NCBI RefSeq assembly: GCF_000003605.2
Contig: NW_003158724.1
Span: 524,771 to 569,976 of the forward strand
Direction of reading: 5' to 3'
DNA length: 45,206 bases
DNA from: Saccoglossus kowalevskii
Lineage: Eukaryota; Hemichordata; Enteropneusta; Harrimaniidae
The position numbers and the translations under genes were made by a program. This document shows positions 20,988-32,189 of the stretch, piece after piece; positions within the stretch are counted from its first letter, which is position 1; every line of letters starts with the position of its first letter. The notes beneath the pieces were generated by a model. It did no database searches. It was not told where the DNA came from and saw only the letters and a program-made list of their open reading frames with translations.

Positions 20988-21055
20988 TGACGTCAGGCAC
21001 GATAATCAATCAACCAATCAGCTTGTTTGTCTTGAAATACGATCCCATGACGTCA
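20988..21055 (+). promoter_or_regulatory. CRE-CCAAT-CRE cluster
   Basis: Two perfect 8-bp CRE palindromes, TGACGTCA, at 20988-20995 and 21048-21055 lie exactly 60 bp apart with a CCAAT box (AACCAATCAG, CCAAT at 21014-21018) between them. This arrangement is typical of CREB/ATF plus NF-Y promoters. It is about 580-650 bp upstream of the receptor start codon. The following 500 bp is richer in CpG than its surroundings and could contain the transcription start and 5' UTR. Confidence 0.6.
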
Positions 21056-21592
21056 CAGGTCAACTCCAGTCGACTACTCCACGATGTTTTGATAGACTTG
21101 GCATTTCAGATGTGAAAATCTTGTCGTTTGGACTGTTTTCACGTATAGTCAACACCCGAGTCTGTAGTGAGACCTCATATACAAACATAGATCGAAGCGA
21201 ACGTTGGAGGATCTATTTAGTTGCAGCACATTGGATGTAAATCTCGCGACGGTCGGATTGTCTACATTTCGTTACATCGGTTTGCCGAACGATCAAGCCA
21301 CTGTAATGTGCACCACTCTAACTGGAACGCTGGATTAGAACAGATTTCCCTGTCTCAGCCGCTGATCGGTTTATTTTAAAAACTACAACGTTGTTTCTAA
21401 TCATAACCTGTGTCATCGAGCCACTTCTGGACTTGCTAGACTTGTTTATGTTAACGTGACTACACTGAGAGAAGTGTACAATCGAAGGTTCTACAACGAC
21501 TACGCTGATCGTGGAACCACATCTCAATGTTGCCTCGTTTCAATGGATAAAGCAGCGATGAACTTCGCACTGGAATAACTTAGTGATTTTAT

Positions 21593-21867
21593 ATGTTTCG
21601 CCATATGGTTTCGGGGCATGTGTTTCTCAAAACGATGAATCTGAGCGCTAAACGCAGTTTATGTACGTTAGTCTTAGTCGTAATATTTTCCGAAACATTA
21701 CTTCTTGAGGTCAGCGGTTGTCCTCTGCGTTGTACATGTAGTATGTTGCGATCCAAACCCGGGGAGGACCCGGAAAGAACACCAAAAGGCAGGCGCATCG
21801 TATGCTCTAGTAGTGGCCTAGACAGTCCTGTCGAACCTACGTTGATGCCTGCTGACACCGTGCATCT
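21593..21867 (+). CDS. ADGRA: ADGRA2/3-like receptor, exon 1 (signal peptide, LRRNT)
   Basis: First coding exon. ATG at 21593 opens the frame, but ATG at 21635 is preferred because it puts a signal peptide in place: MNLSAKRSLCTLVLVVIFSE, then TLLLEVSG before the mature CPLRCTC. The Cx3CxC cluster with a further Cys in GRRIVCSSSG is an LRR N-terminal cap. The exon ends in phase 2 at donor CT|GTGAGT. From memory, the stretch from the last N-cap Cys through LRR1 aligns without gaps to human ADGRA3 (GPR125), including the VCSS and GLSxLERL motifs. That family is a cell-surface adhesion GPCR linked to Wnt signalling in vertebrates. Only the N-terminus lies in this window, so a different LRR receptor cannot be fully excluded. 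Confidence 0.75.
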
Positions 21868-23900
21868 GTGAGTATCTCTATTATGTTTAGATTTCAAATG
21901 CAAACGTTGATTTCTCTGTTGTTTTTAACCTCGGTGTACATCGCATTTTTATTATATTAGTATTTGCAACATTGTGGATAAAAAAAAAAGAATGTCGTGT
22001 TGTTGTTACCAGATCTCACACAGGAAAGCGATTATCCGGCCACTAGTAATTTCAACCCACCGAGTAATTTCTTTGAAAGCTGCGTTAACTTAAAATACAG
22101 ACGCCCAACTGTTTTCCATCGTGAAATGATAACAGCAATATTATCAAATTGTAGTCTGTCCCACATGCTGACTATAATGAGGGCAACTTTAATTAAAAAA
22201 TAAAAAAAAAAATATAAATTGAATGTTTGCCAGCTTACGTTTTTCAACCGGTCTCCGATCTGTTCTTTCGAGTCTTTTATTCTGTCTGTCACCGTAATAA
22301 TTAACGCTTTTGTGGCACTGACACATTTTGCTTGGTGATTCTTCTATATACTTGAAACCTGCTGCATTCAAGTAGTTTGGATCTGAACTAATTCAGAATA
22401 CCGGTTTGTCTCTTTAGCGCTACGGTAAGTCAAAAGATTCCCAATGATTCTGCGCGTCATGCTTAGACTAAAATGACGCTCTCGTTCTCAATATGCAGTA
22501 TAATCCAGGCTTGATCTTGGCTGTTAGCTACCTTTGTGCAGTCTTATGCAGTGAGATGTACAACAACAAAATGTAATATAATATGATTTTCAAAAATTAC
22601 AATGATGTACAATTGGCATAACCTTTTGTTACCCTTGCTCATTAATGACAAGAAACATTCCCCTTGTTAACATTTTGAAACAATTTCTTCTGATTTAATA
22701 TTAATAACTTTCACTGTAATTATCTACTTTTACATAGTATGGTGTAACTTTTATGATCAACAATTATTATAATTTATTAAATAATTCGACATTCACCAAA
22801 ATGAGTTCAATTATTATTTCAAATGTTTGTTGGATTATTATTCAAATTTATATATTATTACTGTATTTTTTGGTGTTTAAACAAATTCCAAGGGTACTTT
22901 CAGTAACTGTGTTAAATGATAATAACTACTGATAGTAACTTAATCTAAAAATATACTAGTGTATATTTTCATCAGACATACCAGCATTTTTACCATAACA
23001 TAACTGCATCCTATTTTTTTAAATCTAGTTACATATTTTAAACCATTTAATTTTCACGATAATTGGTTTCACAGTCTGATAATTTGATGGCATCCATGTA
23101 GATGAAATTTTACAACAACCACCGTGATTCACGGTCTTAAAATTCGCAATTACCAAATTTGTCTGGCACAAAAATAAAGTTGTTTACAGTGGTTTTTGTT
23201 CATTTGTATTAAAAAAAATTATGATATCTCATCACTGTAGACGTCGGCTGTTTATAATCGGTCATGTGTATGTGCAACTGACGTCATAATTGGCAAGGAT
23301 AATGAAACATGTTCTATTTTCAGTAAAGCCAACATTTTAGAACACCTGATTACAGTCGGTCGTGTATTTTGCCAGATAACTTTGGTTTTGACTAAAACAT
23401 ATTTGACTGACACAAACAATTTTGCTTGCTCTTCAGTCCTGTAAACTCTCATAAACTTATTTCTATCGTAGGGATGGCCATGTAGGCCGGCTTCAACAAA
23501 ATCATGTGAATTGCATAATGACTAACTTACTGCTTCAATACTTTTCTCAGATGCAGTATGAATGAAAGCATATATTATTTAATACATGTATTGTTGTTTG
23601 ATACTTTATACTGTAAACCAAATTATGATTTGTCATGACAGAACTAATAGTAAAAATGTTGCATATTTGTTGAAATACTGATGAAAAAACACTAACACAT
23701 GTGTAGGGATTATTATTGTATGTACCAAAATAACCGGATCATATATGTATTTAAGAATTTCAATGAAATAAGAATTTCATTGTTTCAACAACAATATTAA
23801 AAATTATGATTGTATATTCATATTGCATTATTAACTTTCCTATCACAAAATTATTACAAGATATTACAAAAAAATTGTAATATTATTTTTGTGTTTGCAG
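21868..23900 (+). other. Intron 1 of the ADGRA-like gene
   Basis: Bounded by GTGAGT and TTTTTGTGTTTGCAG. AT-rich, with no convincing exon or RNA gene inside. ORFs at 21997-22371 and 23252-23452 have no recognisable motif. Confidence 0.65.
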
Positions 23901-23972
23901 AAACCTGAGTGGCAATATTATAAGCATACTGAGAACTGGCACATTCATGGGTCTGTCTTCATTGGAAAGATT
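23901..23972 (+). CDS. ADGRA: ADGRA2/3-like receptor, exon 2 (LRR1)
   Basis: An exon of exactly 72 nt between TTTGCAG and GTAAGT, in phase 2 at both ends. Joined to exon 1 it reads HLNLSGNIISILRTGTFMGL, then SSLERL, a perfect 24-residue leucine-rich repeat (LxLxxNxIxxLxxGxFxGLxxLxxL). Single-LRR exons of 72 nt in phase 2 are characteristic of ADGRA, Slit, LGR and related genes. The exon is too short to show up as an ORF of notable length and was found from frame continuity and splice sites. The next exon should encode LRR2 and start with A or G completing a Leu codon; none was found downstream in this window. Confidence 0.85.
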
Positions 23973-24130
23973 GTAAGTACCATTATTTTTCCCACAGTTC
24001 TGTGCGGCCATACTCCCAATGATCATGTTGCAAGTGCTCATCTATTGTGTATATCATCTAATTATATTGCACAGGCAAATCCAGTTTTCTGGTTGAGTTT
24101 CAGCTATTTTGTCCCCACCCTCCAGCCCCT

Positions 24131-24142
24131 GGGAAATTTCCC
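24131..24142. promoter_or_regulatory. kappaB-like palindrome GGGAAATTTCCC
   Basis: A perfect 12-bp palindrome matching the Rel/NF-kappaB consensus GGGRNNYYCC, about 160 bp past the LRR exon. One site may be chance, so function is unproven. Confidence 0.3.
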
Positions 24143-27100
24143 TTCAAAAGTGCGGGTTCTTGTAATCTCACAATCCAAGGGGTCCCAGCATGGTTACAAT
24201 TGAGAGGTATCACACTCAATTTGGCATGTCCAAGGTCAGCCTTTGATACAGCTGGCTTTCACTGTGGTTTATTCCATTTCTTTGTTCCATATGTGTGGAT
24301 ACATGAATGACAGCCTGGCCTGTCGTGATAAACATATCTATTTGCCAATCTATTATGCATACTATATCTGGCAATTGGGGGTAGGGGTAAAGGAGTTTAT
24401 AATATTGGCACGATTTAAGAGCTAACTGACTCCCATTAATGTGTTGATGCCAAAACTCTTGATTTGAATGGCTACTGAATATCAATCTATGATCAATATT
24501 AAAGCTAGCTCTCAGTAATCAATGGCATAGAAAGTAATCTGTGTGTTGCTATATTACCAATGATCACTTGGTATTATATTATATTGTATATTATAGATAC
24601 TGTATAAAGTCTGTTGTTCCAATATGCTGCATATACAAACAATTACTAATGGATATGAAATAATAATTATTGTTATATTTGAATAATGTTCCATCATGAT
24701 TGCAATGCATTAATGTATTGTCCTTTATGTATTATTTGTATATTGACATGTTATTGCTGCTGTATGTTATCCCCCTATGTTACATGATGTTATATGATAT
24801 ATCATCCCACAATGCATTGCTTCCGTAGCCCTTTAAGGTCGTTTTAAAACTGGTACAGTGCTTTTGTTAGAATGTGTGTCGTAGTCAATATCAGCATGAA
24901 TAGAGGAACTCAACTGATATACCTAAAGGTTTATAGGCATATATTTTCGAGGGCTTGAAATTAAAAAAAAAAAATCTTGGAAGCCAATTGGGCTGCTGAA
25001 TTTAAAAGCTGATAGTTACATGGTAATATTGAGTAGTCCAGGTTTGGCAGACACTTGAAGTGTTCACATAAATAAATAAATTTCACATTGCTTAATTTGT
25101 GTAAGACACCCTTAGCTTTGAAGACAATGTGTTATTTATTGAAATAGTTTTTTTTTGGAAAAGTTAGCTGAATAGTAGGTCTGTGAATGTCAGGTTACTG
25201 TCAATTTCAAGTCCTGTTCTTATATGTTTATTGTTATTCCAGTGTTGACAAAAGGATGTCACATAGTATCATTGTAGTCGCTGTTACATGCATTACTTAG
25301 TACTAGTATGTAAAACAAAAACAATAAATGAACATTATACATGCATTATATATTCAAGATAGTTTAATTTTGATTCATATTTAGTTAATTATAATATCTG
25401 AACTAAAATTCAATATCCGTTTTGTTATTGTTCTTGTCTTCAGTGCAGCAATCACTAATAGTCATTTCTCCTACTTATCACGGCTGCCATTGTTTTTTTA
25501 ACATTTAGATGTTTCAAAGACAGTGCTGTGAATTAATGAGGTCAAATTAGAAGTAGTTTTAACCCTCACTGTAACAATCCAGCCAATATAAAAAGAATAA
25601 GAAACTTGTTTGTTTTGACATCTTTCATGACTATTGTTTCCCAGCTGTCTAAAATCTTTCACTCAAAATGATAGTCAAGTGTCTATCACCATACAGATTT
25701 ACTAACCTTCAACTAAGTTTTATTTCCTCCATAAAAAGCTATTATCAGCTGATATAAACCTCTGTTTCTTTGGGACTGTGATGTAAAATGGTTCACATTA
25801 TGAGATGGGGGTGTAGTGTGTTTATTTTTAGATAATGTACAAGATTGTTAATAACACCTTTGCTTTTATGAGAATTTGACCTTATCCTGTCCTAAAAGAT
25901 AAATTGATAATTAGGTGTCAAAAGAGATTATTGATGTTTGCACTTATTTCCTAAGTAGGCGACCATTATTTCCAAGTCTCTCTTGATTGTCATCCCTACC
26001 TCGATGTGTTCCCTGCAGATCTGTATAAAGTATCATCAACCTGTGGTATTTCCCCTACCTAACATGGTGGTTAATCGTTTACTCATGAAGTGTGGCTAAT
26101 TTACATATGAATGATGCAAAATTATGTATGCACGAATCATAATTTTCACACCACAGAAATGATTAGCATTTTAGTAATAATCTCAATTTTTTCAGAAAGC
26201 AAATTTCACAGTCTGCATAAATTTAAAAAAAAAATTTGAACAAGACATAACTTGTGGGATATTATTACCTTCTAGACCAAATTTAATAAAGTAAAGTAAT
26301 TATAGAATACTTGAAAATTGTGTTGTTCTAAAATCCTGGCAGGAAAATATATGGTGTTCAAAGTATTCAGCTCTTGGCAAAACACTGACGTATTACAGGT
26401 ATATGAGTTAACAGGCAAATTATTTATCGTTGATTTATGTATGTCTGTGGGAGAGCTTACGAAATGAGGCCAATTCATCAATTCTCTCTGGTTCAGTGTT
26501 CAGAAATACTTCTCATTGTAAATGGAACCAAATTTTGTATTTTTTACATGCATGCATTTATTTGCTCAGTTTTACATCTATTCCTCAATATAATTAGTTG
26601 ACCTTGTGTTTTTTTTTTTAATAATCCTATAATTGTTCCTCAGGATTAGAAATTTATTCCAGTATTATGGATTTCAATGACTATGTTCCATAACACATGT
26701 TTGGTCAAGGCCGTTATATAATGTTAGATTGAGTTCTCCCTAGAAACCATGTAGACAAAGTCATAGCTTTATTTGAGATGTGTTGTGTAACTCCTGGGAG
26801 ATCTTAATACCTGTATGTCCACAAGTCAGCTGGCACTTTCACATGACTAGTGTAGTCATGTACAACATCTCTCATGTTTTATTAATTTTAATGTCCAGAT
26901 TATTAGTACCGGTAAATAAAGGCATACAATTCATATGATGAATAATCAGTACTGTTTGACAATTAGTTGGTAACCATTCGTAATTTTAATTAAATGATTC
27001 GAAATAACGTAGCGTCTAGACATAACACACACTGTCTCAAGAAAAGTCAGAGACAATGTAGTCCCTGATTATTATAAACTGATTATTATAAATGTAAGTA

Positions 27101-28006
27101 GTCACACTAGTCATGCCCTGGTGTTGATAAACACACCATCCACTTGGCGAAAGATTATTATTGATACAGTATTAACCGGATGTATCCTTGATAAGCTTTC
27201 AATTATTGTTTCAGTAGTTGCGTTTGCGCACAGCGACTACATGTATGAGGTCAAAAACGTTAACCCAATCTAAGAAAACATGCCTGAATACTTAGCTCGA
27301 GCTAAGCCACCAAAATGCCATTGTATTCAATGTTCATTTGGAAGATTTACTATTACATTCATAACTATTCATTTTCTATCAACACAGGCACATCTACGGA
27401 CATTGTTCTTGAGAAAAACTGTACTTTCTGAATTTGCTTTAGTATTGTTTTATAACCATACAACTAAATATATACCTTCCTGGTTACTGTACTGAATAAT
27501 CATAGTCAAAAAGACAAGTTCTGGCATTTCTTAGCTCAAGCTAACCACTGTGCCCTTGTGTGGAACGCAGTTCCCGATTTCTAAATTGATAGCGTTTGTG
27601 TGTTTATCATTTTTGTGTTTATACATATTGCTGGAAGGTAGGACAGATTTTGAATGTTCCAAACATGTAGAAACGCATTGTGCTGCTCATCCATGTTTCC
27701 TATTGGTAGCGTAAAAAATCACCTGAAGTAAAAGGGCCACCATCTTTCAAATAGCTTGTATCAGCCTTACTCACTGTTCTGATCGAGCAAGATTGAATGA
27801 ACATGCAAATTTGCTTTGGCTATAATGTAATACTTTAATAAATTTGGGGGGTATTTCTAGATGTTCTTCTTGATGCCCCTCTTTACACACACACATGCTC
27901 TCTCAGCTATCTTTTAAAACTGTTTTGAGTACGTCACTGGTTGCATGTCTATTGTTTTTTTTTACATTTTATATTGCTGTCCTTCCCTCGCCTGTTGCCT
28001 GGTAGG

Positions 28007-28020
28007 TTGCGCATGCGCAA
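28007..28020. promoter_or_regulatory. NRF1-like palindrome TTGCGCATGCGCAA
   Basis: A perfect 14-bp palindrome containing GCGCATGCGC, the consensus for NRF1-type factors. It has two CpGs in a CpG-poor intron and lies about 190 bp before the 25-bp minisatellite. It could mark an internal promoter or be chance. Confidence 0.35.
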
Positions 28021-28211
28021 ATAGATTTTCATCACCTCTGTCAGTAATTCGGGAATTTGGTCTCGCCGATATGCAAACATATGAGGTTAGCTTAAATCTC
28101 ATTCCATACTTCGTTTATGGCTAGTACTTTTCTCTGAAGCTGTCACAAGATATTATTACAAATCAGCAGTTTTGAGTGAGCTATCAAATCAACACTGCTA
28201 TCTCCATCCTG

Positions 28212-29965
28212 TGCTAGCTTTCTCAAACCTTTACTAGCACTTCCCTCTCAAACCTTTACTAGCACTTCCCTCTCTAACCTTTACTAGCACTTCCCTCTCT
28301 AACCTTTACTAGCACTTCCCTCTAACCTTTACTAGCACTTCTCTCTCTAACCTTTACTAGCACTTCCCTCTCTAACCTTTACTAGCACTTTCTTCTCTAA
28401 CCTTTACTAGTACTTCCCTCTCTAACCTTTACTAGCACTTCCCTCTCTAACCTTTACTAGCACTTCCCTCCCAAACCTTTACTACCGGGTAGTACTTCCC
28501 GCTCTAACCTTTACTAGCACTTCTCTCTCTAACCTTTACTAGCACTTCCCTCCCAAACCTTTACTAGATCTTCCTTCACTAACCTTTACTAGCACTTCCC
28601 GCTCTAACCTTTACTAGCACTTCCCTCCCAAACCTTTACTAGCACTTTCCTCTCTAACCTTTACTAGTACTTCCCTCTCTAACCTTTACTAGCACTTCCC
28701 GCTCTAACCTTTACTAGCACTTCTCTCTCTAACCTTTACTAGCACTTCCCTCTCTAACCTTTACTAGTACTTCCCTCTCTAACCTTTACTAGCACTTCTC
28801 TCTCTAACCTTTACTAGTACTTCCCTCTCTAACCTTTACTAGCACTTCCCTCTCAAACCTTTACTAGATCTTCCTTCACTAACCTTTACTAGTACTTCCC
28901 TCTCAAACCTTTACTAGTACTTCCCTCTCTAACCTTTACTAGCACTTCCCTCTCAAACCTTTACTAGATCTTCCTTCACTAACCTTTACTAGTACTTCCC
29001 TCTCTAACCTTTACTAGCACTTCCCTCCCAAAACTTTACTAGCACTTCCCTCTCTAACCTTTACTAGCACTTCCCTCTCTAACCTTTACTAGCACTTCTC
29101 TCTCTAACCTTTACTAGTACTTCCCTCTCTAACCTTTACTAGCACTTCCCTCTCTAACCTTTACTAGCACTTCCCTCTCAAACCTTTACTAGCACTTCCT
29201 TCTCTAACCTTTACTAGTACTTCCTTCTCTAACCTTTACTAGCACTTCCCTCCCAAGCCATCATTAGCACTCATGTCACATGCCTCGCTATTGTACTTTC
29301 TTTCTGAAGCTTCATTAACTACATTAGTACTTACCTCCAAGGCATTCACTAGTGCTTACATCCTACACCTTCATTAGAACTTTGTTACTAGGCCTTCCCT
29401 ATAGTACTTTTCTGCCTAGCCTTCATTAACTACACCAGTACTTCACTCCCCTCCCATGCCTTGACTAGTATTTCCCTCCCATGCCTTCACTGGTATCTCC
29501 CTCTCATGGCTTCACTAGTATTTCCCTTCAATGCCTTCACTAGTATTTCCCTTCAATTCCTTGACTAGTATTTCCCTCCCATGCCTTGACTAGTATTTCC
29601 CTCCCATATCCTCACTACCGGTAGTATTTCCCTCCCATGCCTTCACTAGTATTTCCCGCCAATGCTTTCACTAGTATTTCCCTCTAATGCCTTCACTAGT
29701 ATTTCCCTCCCATGCCTTGACTAGTATTTCCCTCCCATGCCTTCACTAGTATTTCCCTCCCATGCCTTGACTCATATTTCCCTCCCAGACCTTGACTAGT
29801 ATTTCCCTCCCATGCCTTGACTAGTATTTCCCTCCCATGCCTTCACTAGTATTTCCCTCCCATGCCTTCACTAGTATTTCCCTCCCATGCCTTCACTCGT
29901 ATTTCCCTCCCAGACCTTGACGAGTATTTCCCTCCCATGCCTTGACTAGTATTTCCCTCCCTATC
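28212..29965. repeat. 25-bp minisatellite, two subfamilies
   Basis: About 70 units. From 28212 to about 29250 the consensus is AACCTTTACTAGCACTTCCC plus TCTCT. From about 29440 to 29965 it is CATGCCTTCACTAGTATTTC plus CCTCC. The two align base for base with the same period. Between them, 29250-29440 is a degenerate stretch of similar words. Variants CAAACC, GCTCTAACC and TAGATCTTCCTTCAC recur in blocks, showing higher-order copying. One unit in each part carries an enlarged palindrome (ACTACCGGGTAGT near 28487, ACTACCGGTAGT near 29615) in place of ACTAG. Confidence 0.97.
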
Positions 29966-32030
29966 ACTAGCTCTAGGCATGTTATCAGTTTCCAAATTCT
30001 TCAGGTGTTTTTTTTCTGACCTAGAGTATTAGGTTATGCTGATTAGAATGCGAGATTTGGGCTCTATTACCAAATCCCTGGGATTGTTTACTTGAAATGG
30101 CAAGTAACTCTCTCTTAAGCAAGATTGCTGTGATGAATAGCTGTTGCTTTGCCAGTGGATTATACCATCTCATGTTACCTGGCCCTCCTTCACCCATAGT
30201 CCTTAGTTCAATATTTACTCTCTGCACTATTTAGTGTAATTTTTTTGTACCATTGATGTTAAGAGACATGTTCTAAAAGAGACACCCTAGGGCTTTCTTT
30301 ATGGTTATCACAAAGGCTGTACCACTGGGTGGCAGCTACACACTGCGTGGTACCGTATCATTGCAATATGGATCCTTGTGTCCATGCATGCTTGGCTGAA
30401 TTAAGGAGAGACTTGTTACAATCTTTATTACATTTGATATACACTTATCAAGATTGTTCATAACCTGCGTCACGAAAGCAATCTTTGATGGCCACTCCGA
30501 TAACATAGTGACAACACTGTGCCTATTATGTGTGGGGGTCATGTCTTTTGTGAGGCACCCTCTGTGGAATACCGAATGGCTTGATTTTGTTGTATATATT
30601 AAGAGCCGCTCTATTTTCTTAACACCTACCCTACTATATCAGCTTGTTTGTTTTGTGCATTCTCTACAAGGCCTAATAAAATTTACTTGAGCTGAACTCA
30701 GCTGGCAAAGTCTTGCACCCTGTACCCTGTTTTAAAGTAACATTCTGAGGTTCTGAATAAAGTACATGCCACTTGCTATAAAACCTGTTGTCTGAAGTTT
30801 ATGATGTAATTGGTCTTTGATATAATGCATTTTATTGGCGTTTTCCTCACCATTTCAAACATTGTGTACTTAATTGTTTTTTTATGCTATTTTTTTCACC
30901 TGTAAAACAGATAATGATCAGCAAATAATACTTAAATAGAAAAATATGGTCATTCTCATTCAGGTAATCTTCTAGAAATTTGCTTTAAAGTATATGAGGC
31001 ACCCTGTTCCAAAAAATGGATGTATTTTGTTGTGATAGATGTCCTATATTATTTTCACTCAGTGGCTTAGTAGGTCAAGGTTTGTATGTGGCAGACATGC
31101 AGCCATTTGCTTCATTAATCTTCCTACAATTGTTTTATCTGTCAGATATTATCTGAAAGTATAGCCTCTTGTACTTGTGATGTGATGTATGCAAATATAC
31201 TACCTTACTGAGCTGCATATTCAAACTGCAGTCAAATCTAGTATTGGAAACAACCTAAGGTACTTTGACAAATTGGTTTTTATAGACAGGTGGCCTTTTA
31301 TAAGATATATGACAAGAATTTCTAAGTTCAACAGGCAGTTTGATATATTTTAATATGGAGATAAAAAAATGTTTTCAAGAAGAAATATCAATGTGGAGAC
31401 TAGTGTTAATTACAAAGTTATATTGCAATTTTTGGTTTGTGTGCACATTTGTCGGTAATACCGATATACTTATCATAGAGCAAATGGAGTATTATGCAAA
31501 TAATTTCACATTTAGATGCCTAAGTCAATTTTTGTCTACTTTAAAAAAAAAATTACCTGTATAAGTTGTACATTCTTGTATTTTGTTTGCATTTCAAAAT
31601 TATATTTTGGTCCAAAATCAACAAAGGCATTGCAGTTAATGTGCAAAATTTTACAAAAACATTATGAAGGGAAAATTGATGGCGTTTAATAGGGTTATCC
31701 TATAAAAAAGTATCTACATCAGTACTTAATTAGCATCACAATGAATGTCCTCAGACCTTATTTAGTATGTCTGTATTGTTATGTTAATGTTACCAATTAT
31801 GATAGCATGTTAGAATATGCTTGTTGCATTTTTGAAAATATTGTCAATAACAAATACAGTTACCTTGGTAGTTTCGAGGTAGGTGCTTTCATCCAAGCCT
31901 AACTGGGACTAAACAAGGATCCTGCTTACTTTTTTGAGAAGCAAGTCCTGGTTTGTCAAATTTCAATGCATTGAAAATTGTCAATATCAGAATTAACCCC
32001 CAGACTAAGGTTGGGAAGCAGAATTGTGGG
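29966..32030 (+). other. Intron, no recognised feature
   Basis: AT-rich intronic sequence with scattered short ORFs (up to 78 codons) lacking motifs. No repeat or RNA gene was recognised. Confidence 0.5.
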
Positions 32031-32189
32031 TTAAAGCGGGAGAGTCGTTACCTGTGCATGCGGCAGTCTGCCATAGCGTGTCGTTGTTTATAAACAAGTG
32101 TCTACCCATGAGTCTTTGCGTTTTTAGCGTGCAATGTTATCGACGCTTGGGAATCAATTCCTGCGCAGATGACGACCCTCCCGCTTTAA
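32031..32189. mobile_element. TTAA-flanked inverted-repeat element, copy 1
   Basis: 159 bp. The left end TTAAAGCGGGAGAGTCGT and the reverse complement of the right end TTAAAGCGGGAGGGTCGT differ at one base, and pairing continues imperfectly to about 28 bp. TTAA at both ends fits the target-site duplication of piggyBac-type transposases. The interior has TTGTTTATAAACAA and GCGTTTTTAGCGTG. No transposase is encoded. The 107-codon ORF across it (32024-32347) is incidental. Confidence 0.8.

Larger units (their letters stand above)
23973..28200 (+). other. Start of large intron of the ADGRA-like gene
   Basis: AT-rich intronic sequence. It holds a kappaB-like palindrome at 24131-24142, a short relative of the tRNA-repeat right flank at about 27465-27510 (AAATATATACCTTCCTGGTT, then ACTGTACTGAATAATCA), and an NRF1-like palindrome at 28007-28020. 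No further exon or RNA gene was recognised. Confidence 0.6.

Noticed and set aside
28212-29965. CRISPR-like regular repeat spacing
   Set aside because: Units are directly adjacent without unique spacers and the genome is eukaryotic, so it is a minisatellite.
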